A stretch of 64,000 bases of DNA, from contig NZ_BJNZ01000015.1 in assembly GCF_006539945.1 (NCBI RefSeq), forward strand, positions 1 to 64,000. Reading direction: 5' to 3'. Below, one piece after another: positions 52,485 to 60,266 of this stretch (positions are counted from its first letter, which is position 1; every line of letters starts with the position of its first letter). Source of the stretch: Cellulosimicrobium cellulans (GTDB lineage: Bacteria; Actinomycetota; Actinomycetes; Actinomycetales; Cellulomonadaceae). Below the pieces are notes generated by a model. It was not told where the DNA came from, did not search any database, and worked only from the letters and a program-made list of their open reading frames with translations. Both the position numbers and the translations under genes were made by a program.

Positions 52485-52534
52485 AGCTACCGATTCTGCC
52501 TCCCTCCCGGTGGAATGATTAAATCGGAGGCACT
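52485..52534. promoter_or_regulatory. Divergent hemE/hemA promoter region
   Basis: Only 50 bp separate the two starts. GAATGATTAAAT (52513-52524) is the most AT-rich segment and offers overlapping -10-like hexamers on both strands (TTAAAT plus, TAATCA minus). CGGAGG (52525-52530) is the hemA ribosome-binding site. The hemE message may have little or no leader. Confidence 0.45.
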
Positions 52535-53917
52535 GTGGCTCTTCTCTCCCTCACGGCCAGCCACCACGAGCTCGACCTCGACGCCCTGGAGCGACTCTCC
52601 ACCGGGGCCCACTCGATCGGCGGCTCCGCGGTCGCGGCGTGCGACGTGATCACCGGTGCCGTCGTCCTCGCGACGTGCAACCGGTTCGAGCTGTACCTCG
52701 ACGTGGACGCGCCCCTCGACGGGACGGGCGTGCAGCACGCGACCGAGCACGTCGCGCGGATGGTCGCCGACGCGTCGGGCGTCGCCCCGGCCGAGGCGCT
52801 CGCCTCGTTCCGCGCGCGCGCCGGGACCGAGGTCGCCGAGCACCTGTTCGCCGTCGCGTCGGGCCTGGACTCCATGGTCGTGGGCGAGCGCGAGATCGCC
52901 GGCCAGGTGAAGCGCGCGCTCGAGACCGCGCACGCCGACGGCGTGACCTCCTCGACGCTCGAGCTCCTGTTCCAGACGGCGTCGCGCACGTCCAAGAGGG
53001 TCAGCACGCAGACGACGCTCGGCGGCGCCGGCCGCTCCGTCGTCGCGCTGGGCCTCGACCTCGCCGCAGCCGAGCTGCCGCCGTGGCACCAGGTGCGGGC
53101 CGTCCTCATCGGGACGGGGTCGTACGCGGGCGCGAGCCTCGCGGCGCTGCGCGCGCTCGGGTGCGACGACGTGCGCGTCTACTCGCAGTCCGGCCGCGCC
53201 GAGGAGTTCGCCGCCGCGCGCGGGGTCGAGGCCGTGACCGACCTCGTCGCGGCGCTCGAGGACGCGGACCTCGTGGTGTCGTGCTCGGGCGCGCGCGGGC
53301 GGGCGCTCGCGGCGGACGCCGCGCGTCCGGGAGAGGGCGCCGACCGCCGTGAGCAGGCCATCGAGCACGTGCTCGACGCCGCCGCCGTGGTCCGGGCGCG
53401 CGAGCGCGCCGCGGTCCGCGCCGGGGACGAGCCTGCGGCCCGCCCCACCGTCGTGCTCGACCTCGCGCTGCACCGCGACGTCGACCCGCGCGTCGCGGAC
53501 GTCGAGGGCGTGCTGCTCTACGACCTCGCGACGCTCGCCGCGCACTCGCCGTCGATCGCGTCGGAGCTCGTCGTGCAGGCCCGCGCGATCGTGGACGACG
53601 CGACGCGCGCGTTCGAGGAGACGCGGCTCGGCCGCGCCGCGGACACCGCGGTCGTCGCGCTGCTCGCCGACGCGGAGCGCCGCATCGCGCTCGAGGTGGC
53701 CGACGTCGTCGCGCTGCGCGAGGCGGACGGCGACCCGGTCGAGCCGGACGAGGCCGACGAGATCGCGCGCGACGTGCGACGTCGCGTCCACGCGGACCTG
53801 CACCGCGCGATCGTCGAGGCCCGCGCCGAGGCCGTCGCGGCCGCGCAGGCGGAGGAGCGCGCCGTCGTCGCAGACGCCCAGGCGCTCGCCGACGAGGCGG
53901 TGCGCACGCGCCGCTAG
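52535..53917 (+). CDS. hemA: Glutamyl-tRNA reductase
   Basis: A 460-residue enzyme for the first step of C5 tetrapyrrole synthesis. The catalytic cysteine C48 is in ATCNRFELY; GLDSMVVGEREIAGQVK, QTASRTSKRVST and the NADPH domain with VLIGTGSYAG follow. A dimerisation helix region is at the C-terminus. It starts at the GTG at 52535 with GGAGG 4 nt upstream. The stop TAG is also the first half of the -10 of the next gene. It feeds HemL. Confidence 0.96.
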   Translation: MALLSLTASHHELDLDALERLSTGAHSIGGSAVAACDVITGAVVLATCNRFELYLDVDAPLDGTGVQHATEHVARMVADASGVAPAEALASFRARAGTEVAEHLFAVASGLDSMVVGEREIAGQVKRALETAHADGVTSSTLELLFQTASRTSKRVSTQTTLGGAGRSVVALGLDLAAAELPPWHQVRAVLIGTGSYAGASLAALRALGCDDVRVYSQSGRAEEFAAARGVEAVTDLVAALEDADLVVSCSGARGRALAADAARPGEGADRREQAIEHVLDAAAVVRARERAAVRAGDEPAARPTVVLDLALHRDVDPRVADVEGVLLYDLATLAAHSPSIASELVVQARAIVDDATRAFEETRLGRAADTAVVALLADAERRIALEVADVVALREADGDPVEPDEADEIARDVRRRVHADLHRAIVEARAEAVAAAQAEERAVVADAQALADEAVRTRR

Positions 53918-53920
53918 GCT
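53915..53920 (+). promoter_or_regulatory. Leaderless -10 of the Ppx/GppA gene overlapping the hemA stop
   Basis: TAGGCT, whose TAG is the hemA stop codon, is followed by 6 nt and the GTG at 53927. Confidence 0.5.
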
Positions 53921-53926
53921 CGCCGC

Positions 53927-54862
53927 GTGAGCACCACCACGCGACTGGGCGTCCTCGACATCGGCTCGAACACCGTGCACCTCGCCGTCGTGGACGCCGC
54001 GTACGCGGCGCGCCCCGTGCAGGCGGCGGGGGCGCGCACGGTCGTGCGCATCATGCGCTACCTCCGGCCGGACGGGTCGCTGTCGCCCGAGGGCGTCGCG
54101 GCGATGCTCACCGCGGTCGACGACGCGATGGCGCTCGCGCGCGAGTCCGCGGTCGACGAGATGCTGCCCATGGCGACGTCGGCGCTGCGCGACGCGACCA
54201 ACGGCCCCGAGGTGCTCGCCGCGATCGGCGAGCGCGTGGGACAGCCGGTCCGCGTGCTGTCCGGCGAGGACGAGTCGCGCCTGACGTTCCTCGCCGCACG
54301 GCGGTGGCACGGCTGGGCCGCAGGGCGTCTCCTCGTCCTCGACATCGGCGGCGGCTCGCTCGAGATCGCGTCGGGCGTCGACGAGGAGCCCGACCTCGCC
54401 GCGTCCCTCCCGCTCGGTGCCGGGCGCATGACCATGGCGTTCCTGCCCGACGACCCGCCCGCGCCCGAGCAGGTCGAGGCGCTGCGCGAGCACGTGCGCG
54501 CCTCGCTCGCGCCCACCGTCGAGGCCTTCCGGGCGCTCCCCGCGCCCGATCACGTCGTCGCGACGTCCAAGACCTTCCGCTCGCTCGCGCGCCTCGCGGG
54601 CATGCAGACCGAGGCCGTGGGCCCCGACGACCGGTGGCGCATGCGGCGCTCGCAGCTCGCCGACTGGGTGCCGCGGCTCGCGCGCATCACGGCCGACGGT
54701 CGCACGGCCCTGCCCGGCATCACGCCCGAGCGCACGTTCCAGATCGTGGCGGGCGGCGTCGTCGCGGTCGAGACGATGCGCGCGCTCGGCGTCGACGAGG
54801 TCGAGATCTGCCCGTGGGCCCTGCGCGAGGGCGCGATCCTGCGCCGCCTCGACCACAGCTGA
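53927..54862 (+). CDS. ppx: Ppx/GppA family exopolyphosphatase
   Basis: A 311-residue protein of the short actinobacterial type. ASKHA phosphate-binding motifs: VLDIGSNTVHLAVVD (1), TSALRDATNG, LSGEDESRLTFL (catalytic Glu region), LVLDIGGGSLEI (2) and ATSKTFRSLARL. It hydrolyses polyphosphate or pppGpp; the short form lacks the C-terminal HD domain of E. coli Ppx. It is adjacent to haem genes as in other actinobacteria, with its own leaderless promoter. Confidence 0.92.
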   Translation: MSTTTRLGVLDIGSNTVHLAVVDAAYAARPVQAAGARTVVRIMRYLRPDGSLSPEGVAAMLTAVDDAMALARESAVDEMLPMATSALRDATNGPEVLAAIGERVGQPVRVLSGEDESRLTFLAARRWHGWAAGRLLVLDIGGGSLEIASGVDEEPDLAASLPLGAGRMTMAFLPDDPPAPEQVEALREHVRASLAPTVEAFRALPAPDHVVATSKTFRSLARLAGMQTEAVGPDDRWRMRRSQLADWVPRLARITADGRTALPGITPERTFQIVAGGVVAVETMRALGVDEVEICPWALREGAILRRLDHS

Positions 54863-54955
54863 CGTCGGCGCGGCACGCACGGCTCAGAACGCCGCGGTGA
54901 CCTTCGGCTCGGTGAGGCTGGACCGGCAGGTGGACCGCGACCCCGGGCTCGACGC

Positions 54956-56287
54956 TCACGCCGTCCACCGCGGCTCGTCGGCGCCCCACGGCCGGGCAGG
55001 CGTGGGGTAGTCGTCGACCCGGGCGCCGCCGAGGCGGTCGAGCGCGGGGCGGGTCGTCGTCGCCACGACCTCGCGGCCGTCCAGGAGCGCCGGGTGCTCG
55101 ACGACGCAGCGCGGGCCCGGCGTGCGCGGTGCGTCGTGCGCGGGGTCGCGGCCGGGAGCCGCGAGCAGTGCGTGCCCGGTCCGGGCGAGCGCGCCGTCGA
55201 TCTCGCGGCCCCGGCCGTCGGCCGCGCGGTCGGCGAGGGCGTCCACGACGGCGGCCGCGAGCAGGTAGCCCGTCGCGTGGTCGAGCACCTGGGCGGGCAG
55301 AGCTCCTGGGATCGCGTCCTCGGGGGAGGCCCCGTCCCGCGCCCCTTCCACGAGGGCGATCCCGCTCACCGCCTGGACGATCGAGTCGAAGCCGCGTCGG
55401 CCGGCCCACGGGCCGCCGTCGCCCCATGCCGTGACGCGGGCGTGCACCGCGCCCCGTGGGAGCCGCAGCCCGAACGCCTCGACCGCCCCCGGGCGGTAGC
55501 CGGTCACCAGCACGTCGGCGCGGTCGAGCAGCTCCTGGGCGCGGGCGAGGCCGTCGTGCGTCGCGAGGTCGAGCAGCGTCGACCGCTTGCCCTGCCCGGT
55601 GTCGAGGTGCTGGACCTCGATCTCCGGGAGCCTGGGAGGGTCGACCCGCAGGACGTCCGCGCCGAGCAGGGCGAGCGTGCGCGTCGCGACGGGGCCCGCG
55701 ATGACGCGCGTCAGGTCGAGCACCCGGAGCCCGGCGAGCGGGCGTGGCCCGCGCGCGAGCGGGCGTGGGGGAGCGGCGTCGTCGCGCTCCGAGCGCCGCA
55801 CGGGAGGGTCCGACGCCGTGGCGCGGCCGGGCGCGGACGCGCGCCACACGTCCTCCGGACGGACGCGGACGGCGATCGCCCCGACGTCGGCCGCGCGGTC
55901 CTCGACGTCCTGGGCCGAGCGCACGGCGAGGGCGGCGGCGACGTCGTCGCGGGTCGGGGTGCTCGCGGCGTCCGTCAGGTCGAGGAGCGCGAGCAGCCGC
56001 GCGCGGTGGTGCGGGTAGTTCGCGTGCGTGCGGACCCAGCCGTCCGCGGTCCGGAAGAAGCCCGAGAGCGGGGCGAAGCCGTCCACCGGGGCGCCGTCGA
56101 CGCGGAGCAGCCGGTCGCTCGCGAAGGCCGCGGCGACCCGCTCGGGGTCGGGGGGCGCGCCGGCGTCGAACCCGCCCGCGCGGGCCGCGGCGTCGCGCAC
56201 GGCGACGACCGAGGCGACCGCGAGGTCCAGGACGGGCAGGGTGGCGGCGAGCAAGCCACCCCCGGTAGGTGCCGACGTGCTTCCCAC
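54956..56287 (-). CDS. Family III CoA-transferase with permuted domain order
   Basis: A 443-residue protein. Residues about 170-400 are the main CaiB/BaiF domain: LAGLRVLDLTRVIAGPVATRTLALLGAD, the active-site Asp in RGFDSIVQAVSG, and QVLDHATGYLLAAAVVDAL. Residues about 50-150 resemble the part that normally comes last in the family (DGWVRTHANYPHHRARLLALL, VGAIAVRVRPEDVW). The chain therefore looks like C-part followed by N-part, a relic of a tandem duplication or a permutation. The GTG at 56287 follows TAGCGT by 6 nt. Substrate unknown. Confidence 0.8.
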   Translation of the reverse strand: MGSTSAPTGGGLLAATLPVLDLAVASVVAVRDAAARAGGFDAGAPPDPERVAAAFASDRLLRVDGAPVDGFAPLSGFFRTADGWVRTHANYPHHRARLLALLDLTDAASTPTRDDVAAALAVRSAQDVEDRAADVGAIAVRVRPEDVWRASAPGRATASDPPVRRSERDDAAPPRPLARGPRPLAGLRVLDLTRVIAGPVATRTLALLGADVLRVDPPRLPEIEVQHLDTGQGKRSTLLDLATHDGLARAQELLDRADVLVTGYRPGAVEAFGLRLPRGAVHARVTAWGDGGPWAGRRGFDSIVQAVSGIALVEGARDGASPEDAIPGALPAQVLDHATGYLLAAAVVDALADRAADGRGREIDGALARTGHALLAAPGRDPAHDAPRTPGPRCVVEHPALLDGREVVATTTRPALDRLGGARVDDYPTPARPWGADEPRWTA

Positions 56288-56293
56288 GGCACG

Positions 56294-56299
56294 ACGCTA
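56294..56299 (-). promoter_or_regulatory. Leaderless -10 of the CoA-transferase gene
   Basis: TAGCGT on the minus strand, 6 nt before the GTG at 56287. Confidence 0.4.
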
Positions 56300-56426
56300 C
56301 GCCGCTCGGACCGGTGCGTGCGGGGTCGAGCGCCCACGTGGCGCACCGTCAGGTCCCGACGTACCGTGCTAGAGGCCTGTCAACCCGACACGCCGGGCAT
56401 GTCACGAACTTTTGCAGGGGGAACAC

Positions 56427-57680
56427 ATGATGCGGTATCCGCGAATCCGGTCGGGAGCGGTGGGCGTGGTGATGGCGACGGCGCTCGCGACCGGTCTCGG
56501 TGCGGTGCTCGTCGCGCCCGGCGCGAGCGCGGCGGCGAGCACCGTCGTCACGCCGCTGGGCGCTCGCACCTACGCGGTGTCCTCCTACTACGGCCCGCGC
56601 TGCATGCCGATCGCCAACGCCTCGACCTGGCACCTCGGCCAGGACCTCAGCGCCGCCTCCGGAACGCGCATCAATGCCATCGCCGACGGCGTCGTGCTCC
56701 GGGCGGGCAGCGTCAGCGGGTTCGGGCAGTGGGTCGTGCTGCGCCACGCCGTCGGCGGCAAGACGGTCTCGAGCGTGTACGGGCACGTCATCGACGGCGA
56801 CAAGTACGTCAAGGTCGGGCAGAAGGTCAAGGCGGGGCAGCGCATCGCGGACGTGGGGTCGACGGGGACGTCGACCGCCCCGCACCTGCACCTCGAGGTC
56901 TGGAACGGCACCTACGGGTCCGGTGCGTCGCACACCGACCCGCTCGCCTACCTGAAGGGCAAGGGCGTCGACCTCGGTCGCAGCGCGACCCGCGTCGCGG
57001 CCCGGCCGTCCGCGACGTCGTGCACGTACTACGCGAACACGGCCGTCAACCTCCGCAAGGGCGCAGGGACGAACACCGCCGTGCTGGCGCTCGTACCGCG
57101 CGGCGCCGCCGTGGTCGGCAAGCCTGGCGACGGCAGCGGGACGTGGCGCAAGGTCACGTACGGCCGCCACACCGGGTGGGTCTCGGCAGCGTACGTCGGC
57201 CCGACCAAGCCCCCGCCCGTCAGCACGGCTCCCGTCTCCCGGCCCGTCGCGACGCGCTACGTCACGGCCACCTCGCTCAACCTCCGGGCGTCGGCGTCGA
57301 CCTCGTCGTCGGTGCTCGCCCGGCTCCCGAAGGGGACGAAGCTCTCCGTCACGTCCACCTCGGGCGTCTGGCTCAAGGTCACCGCGAACGGTCGGGCGGG
57401 GTGGGTCTCCGCCCAGTACACGTCGACGCGCGCGCCGTCCGCCCCGGCCAAGCCAGCTCCGGCCCCCGCGCCCGCGAAGGCCAAGACGTCGTACGTCACG
57501 GCGTCGGTGCTCAACCTCCGGGCGACGCCGTCGACGTCGGCCAAGGTGGTCACCAAGCTGCCCCGCGGCACGGCGGTCAAGCACGCGGGCACCGCGTCCA
57601 AGGGCTGGCTCAAGGTGACCGTGGGCAGCCGCACGGGCTACGTCTCCACGACCTACCTCTCGGCCACGAAGCCGCGCTGA
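56427..57680 (+). CDS. Secreted M23 peptidase with three SH3b domains
   Basis: A 417-residue exported protein. The signal peptide ends at GASAAAS. The LytM/M23 domain (about 45-185) has the zinc ligands H and D in HLGQDLSAASG and HxH in APHLHLEVWN. Three bacterial SH3 domains follow (about 198-262, 280-342, 355-417), each with a VNLR/LNLR motif and GWV or GYV turn, joined by Pro/Ala linkers. It probably cleaves peptidoglycan cross-bridges at the cell surface. GGGGGA lies 5 nt before the ATG at 56427. Confidence 0.93.
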   Translation: MMRYPRIRSGAVGVVMATALATGLGAVLVAPGASAAASTVVTPLGARTYAVSSYYGPRCMPIANASTWHLGQDLSAASGTRINAIADGVVLRAGSVSGFGQWVVLRHAVGGKTVSSVYGHVIDGDKYVKVGQKVKAGQRIADVGSTGTSTAPHLHLEVWNGTYGSGASHTDPLAYLKGKGVDLGRSATRVAARPSATSCTYYANTAVNLRKGAGTNTAVLALVPRGAAVVGKPGDGSGTWRKVTYGRHTGWVSAAYVGPTKPPPVSTAPVSRPVATRYVTATSLNLRASASTSSSVLARLPKGTKLSVTSTSGVWLKVTANGRAGWVSAQYTSTRAPSAPAKPAPAPAPAKAKTSYVTASVLNLRATPSTSAKVVTKLPRGTAVKHAGTASKGWLKVTVGSRTGYVSTTYLSATKPR

Positions 57681-57701
57681 GGCGCCCGGACCACACCGGC
57701 G

Positions 57702-59492
57702 TCAGGGGCCGAGCGTCACCGTGCCGGGGAACCGCGCGGCGGAACGGTCGGTCGCGGACCCGTCGCCCGCGGCGTTGATCTCCGAGATCATCATGACGAG
57801 CTCGAGGTCGGAGTCCGCGGCGCGGGCGAGGCTGGTCGCGAGCTGGTACGGGTCCGTGAGCGGCTGCATGTCGTAGTCCGTGACGATCATGCGCGTCTGC
57901 ATGCCGAGGCTGTCGTTCTCGACCGCCGTGCGCACGCTGTCCGCGAGGCGGTTCATCTGCGACTCGGTGAGCGTCATCGTCACCTGCTGGCCGGACGACA
58001 CCTCGCCCGACGGGGAGAAGCCGGAGAACTCCCGCGTGTTGAAGTACTGCGACGACATGTCGTCCGCGGTGACGTCGAACGAGTACGTGCGCGCCGAGAG
58101 GTCCTCGTTCCCCGACGCGTCGAAGGCCTGCGACATGCGGAAGTCGCCGCGGTCGCCGTACGTCGCGGTGAGGAGCTGCTCCGTGCTGCCGTCCGGGTTG
58201 GTCGTCGCGACGAGCGAGCCCGTGTTCTTGCCGATCTCCCACTCGGCCCCGCCGACGGGCGTGTCGAAGCCGACGGTCGACGTCGAGTCGAACTCGACGC
58301 GCTCGATCTTCGTCGTGCCCGAGATACCCGTCGACGGGTCGGCGGGGATCTCGCCGGTGACGAGGTACGCGTCGTAGGCGGCCTGACCCTCCGGCGTCGA
58401 CAGGTCGAACTCGGCGCTGCGCAGGGACGCGCCGTCGAGCGACGTCGTGTTGCCGAGCATGACCTTCACGGCGTCGAAGTCGAGCCCGAGCCCCGCGTGG
58501 TTCGCGATGGCCTCGGTGGGGCCCGCGGTCACGCGCACCGTGTCGTCGCCCGTGCGCTCGATGAGGCTCGTCACGCCGCTCGCGTCCTTGACGGACGACT
58601 CGACGGCGATGTGGCGGAACGCCGCGTTGAGCTCGGTCTCCGAGTAGCTGCCGCCGTCCATCGTGACCGACGAGCCGACCGGCATGCTCCGGGGATCGAA
58701 CGGGTTGATGCTCCCGGGGTCGGTGACGCCCGCGCCGTCGGGCACCTTGACCGTGTACTCGGACGCCACGCCGGTCGTGTACCCGCCGCTGACGCCCGTG
58801 CCGGCCTTGTCGACGCCGCCCTCGACGCCGATCGAGACGTCGGACTTGGACGTGTACGTGGTGAAGCCGTCCTCCGACTTCTCCCCGACCGTGTACTCCG
58901 CGCCGCCGGTGACCCCGAACGAGATCTTCGACCCGTTCGTCGTCTTCATCCAGTCGGAGAGCGAGCCGCTCCCCGAGTAGGTCGTCTCGCCGCTCTCCGG
59001 GTCGTGGGACACGCCGAACCCGACCTTCGCGTCCGTGCCCTCGGTCGCCGGGTTGCCCGGGCTCCCGTTGTCGGAGCCGGACTCGTGGTCGCCCTTCACC
59101 GTGACCTTCGGGCCGCCCGGACTCTCGTCGCCCGAGCCCGACCCGCCGCCCCCGCCGCCGGAGCCCGGCCCGCCGCCCGGTCCGCCGGCAGAGCCGCCGC
59201 TGCCGCCCCCGCCGGGGCCGCCCGTGCCGTCGGAGCTCGCGCTCTCCTGCTGGTCGGCGTTCTTGCGGACCTTGTCCGCCGCGTCGCGGAGCGTCGCGGT
59301 GGCGGCGGCCAGCGCGGGGCCCAGCTCGGCGGACCAGCGGCCGCGCAGCTCGTCGCCGTCCGGGCCGGCCCAGCGGGCGCCGCTCACGGTCGAGTCCAGC
59401 GTGCTGCGCGTCGCGGTGAGCGCCTCGGACGCCGTCGTGAGGCTCTGCGCGAGCGCGCGCAGCTCGCCGATGTCGGCACCGTAGAACCCCAT
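57702..59492 (-). CDS. WXG100-like secreted protein with large Gly/Asp/Thr-rich C-terminal region
   Basis: A 596-residue protein. Residues 1-88 form two predicted helices around W41-A-G43, the WXG hallmark, with no Sec signal, as in ESX/type VII substrates. A Gly/Ser linker (about 88-135) leads to a 450-residue region rich in Gly, Asp, Ser and Thr with beta-like repeats (SKISFGVTGGAEYTVGEKSEDGF, DVSIGVEGGVDKAGTG). The C-terminal part has FRMSQAFDASGNED and LATSLARAADSDLELVMMISE. I do not recognise the C-terminal domain; no toxin motif is evident. No type VII secretion or immunity gene is adjacent. AGAGGG precedes the ATG. Confidence 0.75.
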   Translation of the reverse strand: MGFYGADIGELRALAQSLTTASEALTATRSTLDSTVSGARWAGPDGDELRGRWSAELGPALAAATATLRDAADKVRKNADQQESASSDGTGGPGGGGSGGSAGGPGGGPGSGGGGGGSGSGDESPGGPKVTVKGDHESGSDNGSPGNPATEGTDAKVGFGVSHDPESGETTYSGSGSLSDWMKTTNGSKISFGVTGGAEYTVGEKSEDGFTTYTSKSDVSIGVEGGVDKAGTGVSGGYTTGVASEYTVKVPDGAGVTDPGSINPFDPRSMPVGSSVTMDGGSYSETELNAAFRHIAVESSVKDASGVTSLIERTGDDTVRVTAGPTEAIANHAGLGLDFDAVKVMLGNTTSLDGASLRSAEFDLSTPEGQAAYDAYLVTGEIPADPSTGISGTTKIERVEFDSTSTVGFDTPVGGAEWEIGKNTGSLVATTNPDGSTEQLLTATYGDRGDFRMSQAFDASGNEDLSARTYSFDVTADDMSSQYFNTREFSGFSPSGEVSSGQQVTMTLTESQMNRLADSVRTAVENDSLGMQTRMIVTDYDMQPLTDPYQLATSLARAADSDLELVMMISEINAAGDGSATDRSAARFPGTVTLGP

Positions 59493-59621
59493 GGTCGTCC
59501 CTCTGTCGCTGCGGATCGTGCCTCCGGAGCGTACGCGGGCGGCCGCCGCCGCGTCTCGCCCTGCTCATGGGGCGAGGTACCCATGGGGCGCCCTGGCGCG
59601 GCTCGGGAGCACGGCGCGTGG

Positions 59622-60077
59622 TCAGGCGGAGAGGACCTCGGCGAGCCGGTCGAGGACGATCCGGCCCGCCGGCGGGACGCGGTGCGCGTCGGCCGGCGTG
59701 AGCCACGCGAGCTCGGCGATCTCGGCGTTCGGCGCCGGCTCGGGGGAGCTGGGGAACGGCTCGGCGTACATGCAGTGCATGCGCACGACCCGACCGCCGA
59801 GGCCGTGACCGGGTGCCTCGGCGACGAAGGCGGGGCGGACCGACGTCGGGTCGAGACGGACGCCCAGCTCCTCCTGGATCTCGCGCACCAGGGCCTCGGC
59901 GTCCGACTCGCCGGGCTCGACCTTGCCACCCGGCACGAAGAAGCGGTCCTTGCCGGTCGTGCGGACGGCGAGCAGGCGCCCGTCGCGGACGTTCACCCAG
60001 CCGACGGTGCGCAGCGGCGGCAGCGCAGCGGGCTCGGGGGTGGACAGCTCGGTGCGAGGAAGGTCGTGCGACGTCAC
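59622..60077 (-). CDS. Nudix hydrolase
   Basis: A 151-residue protein with a complete Nudix box, GGKVEPGESDAEALVREIQEELGV, near residue 50 (GX5EX7REUXEEXGU satisfied). Probably hydrolyses a nucleoside diphosphate derivative; the family MutT/YfcD cannot be narrowed. It starts at the GTG at 60077 and follows hairpins that close the upstream gene on the minus strand. Confidence 0.9.
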   Translation of the reverse strand: MTSHDLPRTELSTPEPAALPPLRTVGWVNVRDGRLLAVRTTGKDRFFVPGGKVEPGESDAEALVREIQEELGVRLDPTSVRPAFVAEAPGHGLGGRVVRMHCMYAEPFPSSPEPAPNAEIAELAWLTPADAHRVPPAGRIVLDRLAEVLSA

Positions 60078-60153
60078 GGCTCCACTGTGCCATCTCCGCC
60101 AGGTCTGTCACCGCGCCGCGGTCCGGCGTCGACGGCTCACGACGAGCGGGACC

Positions 60154-60196
60154 CCCGACGGCGCGTGGCGCACCCAGCGAACCACGCGCCGTCGGG
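60154..60196. terminator. Perfect 15-bp GC hairpin between GHL10 and Nudix genes
   Basis: CCCGACGGCGCGTGG (60154-60168) pairs perfectly with CCACGCGCCGTCGGG (60182-60196), loop 13 nt. On the minus strand it lies after the GHL10 gene and before the Nudix start, so it may act as a second terminator. Confidence 0.65.
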
Positions 60197-60235
60197 CCTG
60201 CCCCTCGCGCGGCCCCAGTTCCGGCGAAGGGCGAT

Positions 60236-60259
60236 CGTGCCGGGCCGAGGCCCGGCACG
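60236..60259 (-). terminator. Terminator hairpin just after the GHL10 gene
   Basis: CGTGCCGGGCC and GGCCCGGCACG form an 11-bp stem (fewer when the loop is opened) that starts 7 nt after the stop. CGATCG flanks it on both sides. No strong T-run follows. Confidence 0.7.
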
Positions 60260-60266
60260 ACGATCG

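Noticed and set aside
57681-57701. Terminator between the M23 and WXG100-like genes
   Set aside because: The 21-bp gap holds only a 4-bp CCGG pair, too weak to call.
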